Shown one piece after another: positions 33,082-41,837 of a stretch of DNA of 64,000 nucleotides (position 1 is the stretch's first letter; each line of letters starts with the position of its first letter). Source of the DNA: UBA8949 sp942493365. Lineage in GTDB: Bacteria; Bacillota; Clostridia; Saccharofermentanales; UBA5734. Under the pieces are notes generated by a model, which saw nothing but the letters and a program-made list of their open reading frames with translations, ran no database searches and had not been told where the DNA came from. The position numbers and the translations under genes are program-made. The stretch lies in NCBI GenBank assembly GCA_942493365.1, contig OW818697.1:930001-994000 (forward strand). The letters run 5' to 3'.

Positions 33082-33146
33082 TACAAAACATACAAATAAT
33101 CCGAACCCACTACCAAACGGTATCAGGTTCGGATTATTATGTTTTG
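33082..33146. terminator. Long inverted repeat after the anchored esterase gene
   Basis: AATAATCCGAACC (33094-33106) pairs perfectly with GGTTCGGATTATT (33125-33137), and the flanking ACAAAACAT (33082-33090) pairs with ATGTTTTGT (33138-33146), with a 3-nt bulge. It is downstream of the minus-strand gene at 33180 and probably terminates it; T-rich tracts flank both sides. The remainder of 32972-33180 shows nothing else. Confidence 0.65.
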
Positions 33147-33179
33147 TGGATATGAATAGTTCTGGTGTTGACCGATGCG

Positions 33180-34412
33180 TTACGGTTGTTTTCCGCCCGC
33201 ACGCGGGTGCTTAGAACGATTGATTAAGATAAAACCGACGATGATGATGATCAGGATTACCAGAACGGCAATGATTATAATCATAAGAGTATTGTCGGGA
33301 GGCGTATTTGTTTCTGGAACAATGACACTTTTAGCTCCGAAAAAAACCGGCAGGGCATTGTACAAGTCGGTTATGCCGGCTTTCGAGGTGTTATGATCCA
33401 TCTCAGGCTTGACGATCAGCGCGGTGTTCACACTATCTTCAAGAGCGCCGGATGCGATCCATTCGAAGTAGAAGGGCAGATGCCAGGTGTACGACGTATC
33501 CTTGGTTCCATTGCCATTGTACATGAAGCCGATGTCGTAACCGGCAAAGTCGGCTTGGATATCCTTTAAAGGCCGAACATTGACGTAACGTCCCATGCTG
33601 GCGGAGAAAACGCCGAAATAGCTGAAGATATCCAGATTGTTTTGGACGCCGGCAATATAAGTGCATCCGCCACCCGCGGAAAAACCAGCGATGGCTCGAT
33701 GTGAGCGTGTCGCCTGAAGATTGGCGATGTCTTCAGCTTTGTCGGCGTAAGTTGAATACTTGCTCTCGACAAACGGGATGACATAGTTACGAAGTTCCAG
33801 CGCGAAACAATCCAGCAGCAAATCAATATCGCCGGGATTCTCAATTTTAACTTCATGCCCGCCAAACTGCCCGTCACGGTAGGCATGAGTCGGCATAACG
33901 ACGATTATGGGCTCAATCAAGCCTTCGGCAATCATGTTATCCAGCAAATTTACGACGCCAGTCGTGGTCAGCCAGGCGTCTTCATTTGTCATGCCACCAG
34001 GTATCAGGTAGAGTACGTTGTACTGCGTGCCCGCTGCGGCGCCTTTTTCATACTCATAAGGCAGGTAGACATTCAACCGTTTCTGGGTGAAAACGTCGGT
34101 CAGCCCCAATTTCTCTTCAACGACATAGGCTCTGGTATCATAATCATGCGAAACCACAGTGCCTTGCTTGGCATTGGCTGCCAACCACTTCGGATCAACC
34201 TCAGTCGTTATGAAATTCGTTTCAGAAGCGCAGCGCGTACATTTGCCGTTAAGATAATCATGCGCGACCGGAACGCCACAGGCGGTACAAATCAAAGTTT
34301 TTTCATCATGAGTGACATGGGCGCATTCTGTGGTCTCCACAGCCATCGCCGGAACCACCAGAGCAAAAATCATGATCAACACAAAAATAACCGAGCCAAG
34401 CTTTTTTATCAT
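33180..34412 (-). CDS. Membrane-anchored CE1-like esterase with N-terminal Cys-pair module
   Basis: A 410-residue surface protein. Signal peptide (1-24, ending AMA), a short module with two CxxC pairs (LICTACG and GKCTRCA, a zinc-ribbon-like or disulfide pattern seen near the ends of clostridial secreted proteins), an alpha/beta hydrolase domain, and a C-terminal transmembrane helix (about 375-400) with a basic tail. Catalytic features: NVLYLIPGGMTNEDAWL, nucleophile elbow AGFSAGGGCTYI and late His in KPEMDHNTSKAGITDLYNAL. The final DLYNALPVFF matches the LYNA ending of the other CE1-like esterases here. ATG 34412 follows TGGAGGATAAC; longer upstream starts place the ribosome-binding site inside the coding region. 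Confidence 0.85.
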   Translation of the reverse strand: MIKKLGSVIFVLIMIFALVVPAMAVETTECAHVTHDEKTLICTACGVPVAHDYLNGKCTRCASETNFITTEVDPKWLAANAKQGTVVSHDYDTRAYVVEEKLGLTDVFTQKRLNVYLPYEYEKGAAAGTQYNVLYLIPGGMTNEDAWLTTTGVVNLLDNMIAEGLIEPIIVVMPTHAYRDGQFGGHEVKIENPGDIDLLLDCFALELRNYVIPFVESKYSTYADKAEDIANLQATRSHRAIAGFSAGGGCTYIAGVQNNLDIFSYFGVFSASMGRYVNVRPLKDIQADFAGYDIGFMYNGNGTKDTSYTWHLPFYFEWIASGALEDSVNTALIVKPEMDHNTSKAGITDLYNALPVFFGAKSVIVPETNTPPDNTLMIIIIAVLVILIIIIVGFILINRSKHPRAGGKQP

Positions 34413-34622
34413 GTTATCCTCCATCATTAAACCGCGTCTCAACCTCTTTGCGACCCAGTTTAGCACAAGACCCAGATGCAGACTTTGCACTATATGACAT
34501 TAAATAAGGCATTAGATGACAATAGAAGCACAACAAACTTGCTATTTCTCAGGCAACTGCATATGATATGCGATGTAAAGCACGGCTGAAGCGGAAATCG
34601 TCGTGGTGGAAGAGTATGACAT

Positions 34623-36932
34623 ATGATGAATTTGAGAAACTGGATCACGGACGGCGCGACGAATCCCTTTTATGCGAGGAAAGAATTTGAAGTCAAAAAA
34701 GAGATTGCCTCGGCCTCGGCCAGGGTCTGTGGCTTGGGGCAGTTCGTATTTTGGCTGAATGGCCGAAAAGTGGACGACCACGAGCTGGATCCCGGCTGGA
34801 CGGATTACCGGAAGCTGATCGAGTATGTGATCTTTGACGTAAAAAGTTATCTGATCCCTGGGAAAAATGTGATGGGTGCCGAGGTGGGCAACGGTTGGTT
34901 TCTGAAAAACGACGAGCACTACACTTTTCGTTTTCCGGCATTCATGCCGCCAAATCCCAATCCTTACCAGGCGTTTGGGGACAGCCTCGTCTTGGCGTTG
35001 GAATTGAAGATCGACTATACGGACGGGTCCAGCGACGTGATCCACGCCGACGACAGCTTTCGCGTGCAGCGGCATCCCGTGATCCAGAGCAATGTATACG
35101 GCTCCGAAACGATCGACGGCAGGCTGCGGCAGGACGGCTGGTCGGTAACGGGTTTTGATGATTCCAGCTGGGCAAAAGCCATGGTGCTGCCGGAGGCGGC
35201 AGCGCCAAAGGGCAAGATGATTGGCCAGTTCCAACCGCCGATCAAGGTCATCCGCAGTTACCCGGCACGGTTTCTGCACACAGTCAACGGCAGAGATATT
35301 TATGATCTCGGACAGAATATCTCCGGCATTCTGCAGTTTGAAGCAAAGGGAAAATCCGGAGACATGATCCGCGTCTATCCGGCAGAAAAGCTGGGCGAAA
35401 ACGGGGACATCGATCAGGTGGCAAAAAACTGGATGACGATTGATTCGGTCTTCACCGGTATCATCGGTGAGGACGATGCATGGGAGACCTTTCGGATGAA
35501 GTTCGCCTATTTTGCCGGCAAGGTGATCGCTCTGGAAAAACGCGGCGAAGCGTTGGAAGTCCGAAATATCACAGGCGAGGCTATCTCCAGCGCTTGGGAA
35601 AAGAGCGGCAGCTTTACCTGCGACGATGAGCGGTACAATCAAATCTACAACATGATCGAAAAAACGGTGGAGGCCAACCTGCTCAGTGTTCACACCGACT
35701 GCCCGTCGATCGAACGCTTCGCGTGGCTGGAGCCGAACCATTTAATGGCTCCGGCCATTATGTACATGAAAGACGGCAGAAAGCTGTGGGAGAAATTTTT
35801 GCTCGATATGCGCATCGCGCAGCATCAGGCAGGAGATTCTTTTTCCGACCTTGAGGGAAATCAGGTCTATCCGGGGGCAGGACTGGTCCCGTCACAGTGC
35901 CCCTGCTATATCCCAAATGTTCTGACGGTACCGGGCATGGGCAGCTTTTATGATATCATCCCCTGGGGGAGCAGTTGCATCCTCGGAGCCCGGTGGCATT
36001 ATCTCTTTTATGGAGACCGACGAATCATCGAGGAAAACTATGATACTGGGATGCGGTACCTGGAGCACTTGAAAACCAAGATGACGGCTGAGGGACTTAT
36101 CAATCACGGCCTCGGAGACTGGGGCAACCCAGAGCACGAATTGGTGCGGGAGAACATCGAGACGGTTTTTCTCTACGCCGATGCGGTGACGCTGGCGTGG
36201 TTTGCGGAGATTTTGGGAAAGACCACCGATCAGGAAGATCTGCTGGCTTTTGCCAACGAGGTCAGAAGAAACTATAACGAAAAACTGCTCGTTCAGGACG
36301 AAACAGGAAAATGGTGCTACAGAAGCTGGGAGAAGAAGGACAAACTGGTTGTCACGCAGGCCTGCGAGGCACTCCCCTTGTATTGGGGTATGGTGCCTGA
36401 GGACAAGACACAGGATGTTGTTGATTGCTTTCGCAAAACCCTGATCGAAAAGCAGGCGCTTGTCGCCGGCGAAATCGGTCTTCCCTATATTATCCAGACA
36501 GCGGCAAAATATGGGATGAACGCTCTGATTGCGGAATTCATCACCCGCGAGGAACACCCCTCCTATTATGCATTTGTCAAAGACGGCTTAACCACCCTTG
36601 GCGAATCATGGGAACACAATCCCCGCAGCCATTGCCATGACATGTTGGGTCACATCATCGAGTGGTATTACAATGGGATCGCGGGGATTCAAGCAAAGAC
36701 GCCAGGATTTACAGAGATCTCGATTTGCCCGTATCTGCCGGACGGCATGAACCGGTTCACCTGCACTTATGCCAGCGCCGCCGGCCCAATCAGTGTCGCC
36801 GTCAATCGGAACGGCGGGGATATCCAGCTGGAGGTCAAGGTTTCTAAAAAAATCATTTATCGGGTCGATACGACGGAACTCAAAAAAGCGCAACCATTGG
36901 GGTATATTACCATTTCGGAAAAAAGGGTCTGA
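34623..36932 (+). CDS. Alpha-L-rhamnosidase, GH78
   Basis: A 769-residue cytoplasmic glycosidase predicted to remove terminal alpha-L-rhamnose from glycosides or pectin fragments. N-terminal beta-sandwich domains (ARVCGLGQFVFWLNGRKVDD, DPGWTDYRKLIEYVIFDV) precede an (alpha/alpha)6 barrel from about residue 330. The GH78 acid motif region reads VHTDCPSIERFAWLEPN (about 355-370), and TLGESWEHNPRSHCHDMLG (about 655-673) holds the expected catalytic Glu. The C-terminal beta-sandwich includes TEISICPYLPDGMNRF. No signal peptide, implying import of rhamnosides first. Start chosen at the first ATG; the ribosome-binding site is weak. It converges on an AraC gene 20 bp away. Confidence 0.92.
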   Translation: MMNLRNWITDGATNPFYARKEFEVKKEIASASARVCGLGQFVFWLNGRKVDDHELDPGWTDYRKLIEYVIFDVKSYLIPGKNVMGAEVGNGWFLKNDEHYTFRFPAFMPPNPNPYQAFGDSLVLALELKIDYTDGSSDVIHADDSFRVQRHPVIQSNVYGSETIDGRLRQDGWSVTGFDDSSWAKAMVLPEAAAPKGKMIGQFQPPIKVIRSYPARFLHTVNGRDIYDLGQNISGILQFEAKGKSGDMIRVYPAEKLGENGDIDQVAKNWMTIDSVFTGIIGEDDAWETFRMKFAYFAGKVIALEKRGEALEVRNITGEAISSAWEKSGSFTCDDERYNQIYNMIEKTVEANLLSVHTDCPSIERFAWLEPNHLMAPAIMYMKDGRKLWEKFLLDMRIAQHQAGDSFSDLEGNQVYPGAGLVPSQCPCYIPNVLTVPGMGSFYDIIPWGSSCILGARWHYLFYGDRRIIEENYDTGMRYLEHLKTKMTAEGLINHGLGDWGNPEHELVRENIETVFLYADAVTLAWFAEILGKTTDQEDLLAFANEVRRNYNEKLLVQDETGKWCYRSWEKKDKLVVTQACEALPLYWGMVPEDKTQDVVDCFRKTLIEKQALVAGEIGLPYIIQTAAKYGMNALIAEFITREEHPSYYAFVKDGLTTLGESWEHNPRSHCHDMLGHIIEWYYNGIAGIQAKTPGFTEISICPYLPDGMNRFTCTYASAAGPISVAVNRNGGDIQLEVKVSKKIIYRVDTTELKKAQPLGYITISEKRV

Positions 36933-36952
36933 TACCGGACTGCATATTATCG

Positions 36953-38089
36953 TCAGAGAATGCCAGCTTTCCGGTAATGCGCCGGAGACAGGCTGACGCT
37001 GCTTTTGAATGCTTTTGTGAAACTGGAAGCGTCGCTGTAACCGACGAGCTCGGTGATTTTTTCAAAACTCAGATCCGTACGGATGACCAGCAGCTTGGCC
37101 TGTTCAATTCTTGTTTTACGCAGCAAATTCGTAAAGGTTTTGCCGGTGGTTTTTTTGATCAGCCTGCTTAAATGCTCTTCGCTGAAAAAATACTTGGCAG
37201 CCAGGGATTTCAGCGTGATCGTCCTGTAGTTCCGCTGAATTTCTTGCAGAATGGAGATCGGAGAATAGTTTTCTGGCAGATCCAGATACTTAGTCTTGAC
37301 TTCGCCAAGAAAAATGATGTAGTGAAAAAGCTGATTGAAGATGTTTATCGCGAAATCACAGAAGATATCTTGGTCGCTGTAGCATTCCTGGGTCAGGTGC
37401 TTGATAATGCGCCTGATGATCACGCTGTTGTCCGTATGAATGAGCAGGCAATTTTCCTGCCCCTCCTGTAACAGGCAATGGCGCAGGAAGGCAGAAACCG
37501 CGTTACGCTGCGTCAGAAGTGAAAACGACGACGATTGAAGCGCGCTGGCGCGGACCATAATGTTGAACAGGATGGTGTCATTGTCAGCAATTTTGATTTT
37601 GTGGTCAATTCCCGGCGGGATGATGAGGCAGTCCCCCGCTTCCATGGTGTAAACCTGATCGGAAGTCTGATGTGTACAGCCGCCCTCCCAGACAAAGCAG
37701 ACCTCGTAGAAATCATGGTGGTGCATATCAATGTTCAGCGAATTCAAATGCCGAACGATAAAACATTCGTAATTGTGTGGAAAGATTGTGGCTGAAGACA
37801 AGCAGACGTCGTCATCCAAAACAATCGAGTGGATCGCCAAATGATCGCAGAGCGCAATGAAGGCGGCATCTGAAATCGTGACAATATCGAGATCGATCGG
37901 AAACTGTGACGCGACCTCACCGATCGTGTTGTGCTCCATATAATATCGGATCGCGTTCGCATAGGCCGTGTGCGGGCTGTGTTCAACGTGCGTTTTTAAA
38001 TAGTGCTCCATTTGAGCATAAGTTAAGGACTGTTTGATATACAAGGTGTCCCTGCTTTCTTTGAAACTGGAAGCGATGCAAAATATCAA
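36953..38089 (-). CDS. AraC-family regulator with cupin sensor domain
   Basis: A transcription factor of up to 378 residues. A cupin-type sensor domain contains MHHHDFYEVCFVWEGG and GDCLIIPPGIDHKI. The C-terminal 100 residues are the AraC double helix-turn-helix (ITLKSLAAKYFFSEEHLSRL, LSFEKITELVGYSDASSFTK). It diverges from the ten-gene lipoprotein/ABC/esterase operon, with three 30-bp direct repeats between, so it is the likely regulator of that operon and possibly of the convergent GH78 gene. The start is unclear: TTG 38089 is the longest option, and ATG 38011 and a TTG near residue 16 are alternatives, none with a strong ribosome-binding site. Confidence 0.88.
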   Translation of the reverse strand: MIFCIASSFKESRDTLYIKQSLTYAQMEHYLKTHVEHSPHTAYANAIRYYMEHNTIGEVASQFPIDLDIVTISDAAFIALCDHLAIHSIVLDDDVCLSSATIFPHNYECFIVRHLNSLNIDMHHHDFYEVCFVWEGGCTHQTSDQVYTMEAGDCLIIPPGIDHKIKIADNDTILFNIMVRASALQSSSFSLLTQRNAVSAFLRHCLLQEGQENCLLIHTDNSVIIRRIIKHLTQECYSDQDIFCDFAINIFNQLFHYIIFLGEVKTKYLDLPENYSPISILQEIQRNYRTITLKSLAAKYFFSEEHLSRLIKKTTGKTFTNLLRKTRIEQAKLLVIRTDLSFEKITELVGYSDASSFTKAFKSSVSLSPAHYRKAGIL

Positions 38090-38144
38090 TTCGTACCTAA
38101 TTATACATCAATTAAAAACGATATCCAATTTTTCGATTGTATGC

Positions 38145-38234
38145 TAAACTATCGACAGGAAAGATTCACTATGATAAACTATCGACAGAAAAGATTCACT
38201 ATGATAGACTATCGTCAGTAAAGGATTCACAGAA
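38145..38234. repeat. Three 30-bp direct repeats, probable AraC operator array
   Basis: Units start at 38145, 38175 and 38205. The consensus core is ACTATCGACAG then AAAGATTCACTATGA; units 1 and 2 differ by one base, and unit 3 is more diverged. They are head to tail with no spacer, about three helical turns apart, so bound proteins would lie on one DNA face. AraC-type dimers bind direct repeats, and the array sits between the divergent AraC gene and the operon promoter. Confidence 0.75.
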
Positions 38235-38304
38235 CGATTAACTAAGGTGAATTTTGATAACTGAGACTTAGTTCTGGCATCGGGAATATCGGACGAATTC
38301 CGTC

Positions 38305-38313
38305 TGATATATA
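38305..38313 (+). promoter_or_regulatory. Extended -10 promoter of the lipoprotein/ABC/esterase operon
   Basis: TGATATATA fits an extended -10 about 30 bp before ATG 38343, followed by AGGAGG. No -35 consensus is visible, consistent with an activator-dependent promoter. An imperfect hairpin involving AACTAAG/CTTAGTT (about 38239-38274) lies between the repeats and the -10. Confidence 0.5.
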
Positions 38314-38342
38314 TAAATCATTTTATGAGGAGGTCATTAACA

Positions 38343-38780
38343 ATGAAAACGAATCTGAAACTGATTGCAGCCATGTTGGTACTCTTGCTCGCGGTTGGCG
38401 CATTTGCCGCTTGCGGAGGCACCCCAGCAACGACAGTTGCACCGACCACCGCCCCGACCACTGCCGCCCCGACCACTGTCGCCCCGACGACAGGCGAAAC
38501 TGCTGAGCGTGGTGAAATTCCGGCCACTTACACCAAAGTTAAAATGTACGATGGTACCTATGGCTTTGGCGATGCCTCAGTCACTGCCGCGATGAACGAC
38601 GACGAAAGCAAGTTCTATCTCACATGGCTCGCGTTTGACGAAGAGCAGGTCCTGGAAGGCACAGTCGAGAATGGCATCTGCAAAGTATCATTTGACAAAT
38701 CCGGCTTTATGGCTGGTGACTGCCAGCTGATCTATGACGATGCTATCAAGAGCACCGAGCCCTGGTTAACTCTGGGTTGA
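38343..38780 (+). CDS. Small surface lipoprotein, novel family member 1
   Basis: A 145-residue lipoprotein I cannot place in a known family. The signal ends in the lipobox FAAC (Cys about 24), then a low-complexity Thr/Pro/Ala linker (residues 26-55) projects the folded part from the membrane. The last 85 residues, starting at IPATYTKVKMYDGTYGFGDA, include AAMNDDESKFYLTWLAFDEE, QVLEGTVENGICKV and a terminal IYDDAIKSTEPWLTL. The same pattern recurs in the genes at 38823 and 44106. ATG 38343 follows GAGGAGGTC. It is the first gene of the operon and probably strongly expressed; binding of a sugar or glycan for the downstream importer is a guess. Confidence 0.85.
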   Translation: MKTNLKLIAAMLVLLLAVGAFAACGGTPATTVAPTTAPTTAAPTTVAPTTGETAERGEIPATYTKVKMYDGTYGFGDASVTAAMNDDESKFYLTWLAFDEEQVLEGTVENGICKVSFDKSGFMAGDCQLIYDDAIKSTEPWLTLG

Positions 38781-38822
38781 TTGACGGATGAAATTAAATC
38801 AGAAAAGGATCAAGGCTAAAAA

Positions 38823-39191
38823 ATGAAAAAGTTTCTAAAACTGCTTGTAGCCGTGTTGGCTCTTGTGCTCGCAGTAGGTGCGCTTTCAGCGTGCGATAGC
38901 AACGCAGTCAACCGCGCGGATTACAATATCCCGGATGAGTACACAAAAATCAAAATCTTCAACGGGACCTACAGTTTTGGCGACGCCGAGATCCAGGCCG
39001 CAATGAGCGACGACGAGAGTAAGTTCTATATTCAATACCTCTGCTTCGACGAGGATCAGGTACTCCAGGGCACCGTAAGTAACGGAAAATGCACGGTTAC
39101 CTACGACCGCTTGGGATTTGTTTCCGGTAGACCGCAGCAGATTTATGACGACGCGCTCGCCAGTAGCGAGCCGTGGAGGACGCTGAAATAA
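38823..39191 (+). CDS. Small surface lipoprotein, novel family member 2
   Basis: A 122-residue paralogue of the preceding gene with lipobox LSAC (Cys about 24) and almost no linker. Shared positions are IPDEYTKIKIFNGTYSFGDA, AAMSDDESKFYIQYLCFDED, QVLQGTVSNGKCTV and QIYDDALASSEPWRTL. The DDESKFY core and the closing PW-x-x-L/K are the most conserved elements. Two such proteins side by side with different linker lengths could reach different distances from the membrane. A ribosome-binding site (AAAGGATCAAGGC) precedes ATG 38823, 42 bp after the previous gene. A strong hairpin follows. Confidence 0.85.
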   Translation: MKKFLKLLVAVLALVLAVGALSACDSNAVNRADYNIPDEYTKIKIFNGTYSFGDAEIQAAMSDDESKFYIQYLCFDEDQVLQGTVSNGKCTVTYDRLGFVSGRPQQIYDDALASSEPWRTLK

Positions 39192-39212
39192 TTTCAGTGT
39201 AATGTATAGACG

Positions 39213-39255
39213 CGATTGCGAAGCTGCATCTAAATTAGAGGCAGCTTCGCAATCG
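39213..39255 (+). terminator. Strong intercistronic hairpin between lipoprotein and ABC genes
   Basis: CGATTGCGAAGCTGC pairs perfectly with GCAGCTTCGCAATCG around a 13-nt loop. No proper U-tract follows, so it may act as a partial terminator or an RNA-stabilising 3' end, allowing more lipoprotein than transporter mRNA. Confidence 0.7.
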
Positions 39256-39281
39256 TCAAATTATACGTTTTGGAGGAATGA

Positions 39282-40790
39282 ATGGCACAAAGCAAGGAAC
39301 TTCTGTTTGAAGCCCGGCAACTCTGTAAAAACTTTGGGCCGACAATCGCATTGAATCATGTTGATTTCAAGGTATACCGGGGACAGATCACCGGCCTGAT
39401 CGGCGAAAATGGCTCGGGAAAATCCACAATCAGTGCCATTGCGGCCGGGATTCAGCCGGCCACCAGCGGGGAGATGTTCTTTCGGGGCAAACCCCATAAG
39501 CCCTCGACGATGATCGAGGGCATCAGTTGCGGCATTGGTATGATTGTGCAGGAGCAGGGAACAGTACCCGGTATTTCCATCGCCGAAAATATTTTTTTGG
39601 GCGGGGAAAGCAAGCTCGGCAAAATTCTGATCAGCCGCAGGCGCATGATACAGGAGAGTAAAAAAGTACTCGACAACATCGGCTTCATCGACGTGGATCC
39701 GGGTGCACCAATCGAGTCTTTGGATATGCAAGATCGCAAGTTGGTGGAAATCGCCAAAACGATGTATATGAATCCGGAAATGCTGGTGGTAGACGAGACG
39801 ACCACGGCGTTAAGCCATCATGGTCGCGTCATCATCTATGATATTATGAAACGAATGCGCGATGAAAATAAAGCCGTCGTGTTCATCTCTCACGACCTTG
39901 AGGAACTGATGGAGATCTGCGACACGCTGACCGTCCTTCGAGACGGAAAGCTGATTGCTACGCTTGACAAGGCTGAATTCGACGAGGATCGGATCAAGCA
40001 GCATATGGTGGGTCGCGAGATGTCCGGTAATTACTATCGCAGTGACTTCGGCACCCCTGTAAGCGATGAGGTCGTCATGAAGGTTAACGATCTGACCACT
40101 GGCTTTGGGATGCTGATGAATTTTTCCATGGAGCTCCACAAGGGAGAAATCCTGGGTATCGGGGGCTTGAGCCATTGCGGCATGCACGAGTTGGGCAAGG
40201 CAATCTTTGGCGAAACGCCAGTCATCCGCGGTGAGGTCATCGATATGGCCAGCGGAACCAGGATTAAAAGCGCAAAATGTGCGCGCAAGTACGGTTACGG
40301 CTATGTCTCAAAGGACCGCGACAAAGAAGCGCTGATCCTGACGCAGAGCATCGAGGATAACATTCTCATCGCCGGTTATGACAAAATCCAAAAGGGCCCT
40401 TTCCTTTTGCCGAGGGCAAAAAAGGAATATGTCGGTAAACAAATCCGGAATCTGAGTATTAAATGCTCGTCGCCGAAACAGGATGTGCAATATCTCTCGG
40501 GTGGAAACAAGCAAAAGGTTGTCTTCGGCAAATGGGTTGGCAGAAATTGCGACATCCTGATTTTGGACTGCCCGACTCGCGGTGTCGATGTCGGCGTGAA
40601 AGCGGCGATGTACCATCTGATTGCGGAGATGAAACGCAGCGGCACCTCTATTGTGATGATATCGGAGGAGCTGACGGAACTTATTGGTATGTGCGACCGT
40701 CTCCTGATTCTGAAGGACGGCGAACAAACTGGTGAGTTTTTTCGTAACAGAGAGCTAAGCGAGAGCCAGATCATCAACGTGATGATCTGA
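39282..40790 (+). CDS. Sugar ABC importer ATPase (RbsA/MglA/RhaT type)
   Basis: A 502-residue duplicated ATPase that powers sugar uptake through the adjoining permeases. NBD1 has an intact Walker A (GLIGENGSGKST) and Walker B (MLVVDETTTALS), but its signature is degraded to ESLDMQDRKL. NBD2 has a canonical signature (YLSGGNKQKVVFGKW) but a degenerate Walker A (GIGGLSHCGMHELGKA) and a Walker B reading LILDCPTRGVDVG, with Cys where the catalytic Glu normally is (about residue 430). The transporter should thus have one competent composite site (NBD1 Walker motifs with NBD2 signature) and one dead site. ATG 39282 follows TTTGGAGGAATGA. First of four transporter genes. Confidence 0.93.
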   Translation: MAQSKELLFEARQLCKNFGPTIALNHVDFKVYRGQITGLIGENGSGKSTISAIAAGIQPATSGEMFFRGKPHKPSTMIEGISCGIGMIVQEQGTVPGISIAENIFLGGESKLGKILISRRRMIQESKKVLDNIGFIDVDPGAPIESLDMQDRKLVEIAKTMYMNPEMLVVDETTTALSHHGRVIIYDIMKRMRDENKAVVFISHDLEELMEICDTLTVLRDGKLIATLDKAEFDEDRIKQHMVGREMSGNYYRSDFGTPVSDEVVMKVNDLTTGFGMLMNFSMELHKGEILGIGGLSHCGMHELGKAIFGETPVIRGEVIDMASGTRIKSAKCARKYGYGYVSKDRDKEALILTQSIEDNILIAGYDKIQKGPFLLPRAKKEYVGKQIRNLSIKCSSPKQDVQYLSGGNKQKVVFGKWVGRNCDILILDCPTRGVDVGVKAAMYHLIAEMKRSGTSIVMISEELTELIGMCDRLLILKDGEQTGEFFRNRELSESQIINVMI

Positions 40791-40810
40791 CCGGTGAAAG
40801 AGGAAGCATT

Positions 40811-41806
40811 ATGACGGAAACAGAATCATTTGCAGCGATCAAACCAAAGCGCGACGTGGCGCGGCTGATCGGCAGTTTAGCACCTTATGTTGGGCTTGTG
40901 ATCATTATTGTCTTATTTCAGATCCTGACCGAGGGGAAGCTTTTGCGTGAGACGAACCTGCAGTCAATGATGAACAATGTGATTATCACGGCGTTGTGCG
41001 CAATAGGTGCGGTGTTTGTCTTTGCGTCAGGATTTTTTGATATGTCCATCGGTGCGAGCATAAGCCTTTCTGCCGTGCTCGGCGCAATGGCGATCGTGTC
41101 TTCAGGCAGCCTGATCATGGGATTGATTGCCACCTTGGTTTCAGCGCTTTTGCTGGGGATACTGAAAGGCCTGCTGGCGGCATTTGTCAATGTGCCGTTC
41201 TTTATATTTACGATCATTTTAGCATTGATCATCTCGGCACTTAGTACTGTCATTATGGGCGATGCGTTTATTCTTTTGGACGATGTTTCCAACAAATATA
41301 TCATTCCCCAAATCAGCGTACAAATCATTACGATTATAAATTTTGCGTCACTGGTCGCATTTTTCGCCTTCTGTCTGTTACTGTTCAATTATACGCCCAT
41401 TGGGTTAAAGGCGAAAAATTTGGGCGGAAACATCATTTCTGCGAGGCAAAGCGGAATAGACTTGAAAAAGACCACCTTCACCGTTTTTCTGATCAGCTCG
41501 CTGGGCATTGCGCTGGCCGCGTTCCTGCTCCTGATCCGGTTTCGCTCGGTCAGCAGCGGCACGGCCGCGACGGTGAGTAACGACGTCATGGTCGCGCTGG
41601 TTGTCGGCGGTATGCCGCTCTCTGGTGGCGCGCGCTCGAAAATCAGCGCAGGCCTGGTGGGTGCGGCAACAATCACAGTTCTGAACAGCGGCCTGGCAAT
41701 TCTCGGACTTACTGCAGGAGAGATACAGCTTTTCCGCGGCATTATATTCATTGTTGTCGTGCTGGTCGCAAGCCTGAGCTATAGAGGCAAATTACTGCCT
41801 AGATAA
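40811..41806 (+). CDS. Sugar ABC importer permease 1
   Basis: A 331-residue inner-membrane permease of the BPD_transp_2 (RbsC/LsrC) family with about nine helices. Typical are GAVFVFASGFFDMSIGASIS and, near the end, VALVVGGMPLSGGARSKISA, the coupling-loop region that contacts the ATPase. It is different in sequence from the second permease at 43031, so the channel is probably a heterodimer, as in LsrC/LsrD or RhaP/RhaQ importers. ATG 40811 follows AAGAGGAAGC, 20 bp after the ATPase gene. Confidence 0.92.
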   Translation: MTETESFAAIKPKRDVARLIGSLAPYVGLVIIIVLFQILTEGKLLRETNLQSMMNNVIITALCAIGAVFVFASGFFDMSIGASISLSAVLGAMAIVSSGSLIMGLIATLVSALLLGILKGLLAAFVNVPFFIFTIILALIISALSTVIMGDAFILLDDVSNKYIIPQISVQIITIINFASLVAFFAFCLLLFNYTPIGLKAKNLGGNIISARQSGIDLKKTTFTVFLISSLGIALAAFLLLIRFRSVSSGTAATVSNDVMVALVVGGMPLSGGARSKISAGLVGAATITVLNSGLAILGLTAGEIQLFRGIIFIVVVLVASLSYRGKLLPR

Positions 41807-41837
41807 GGTCACAAATAAATCAATGGAGGGAAAGAAA

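Noticed and set aside
38145..38234. Possible short CRISPR array
   Set aside because: The 30-bp units are directly adjacent with no spacers, and no cas genes are present; an operator array fits better.
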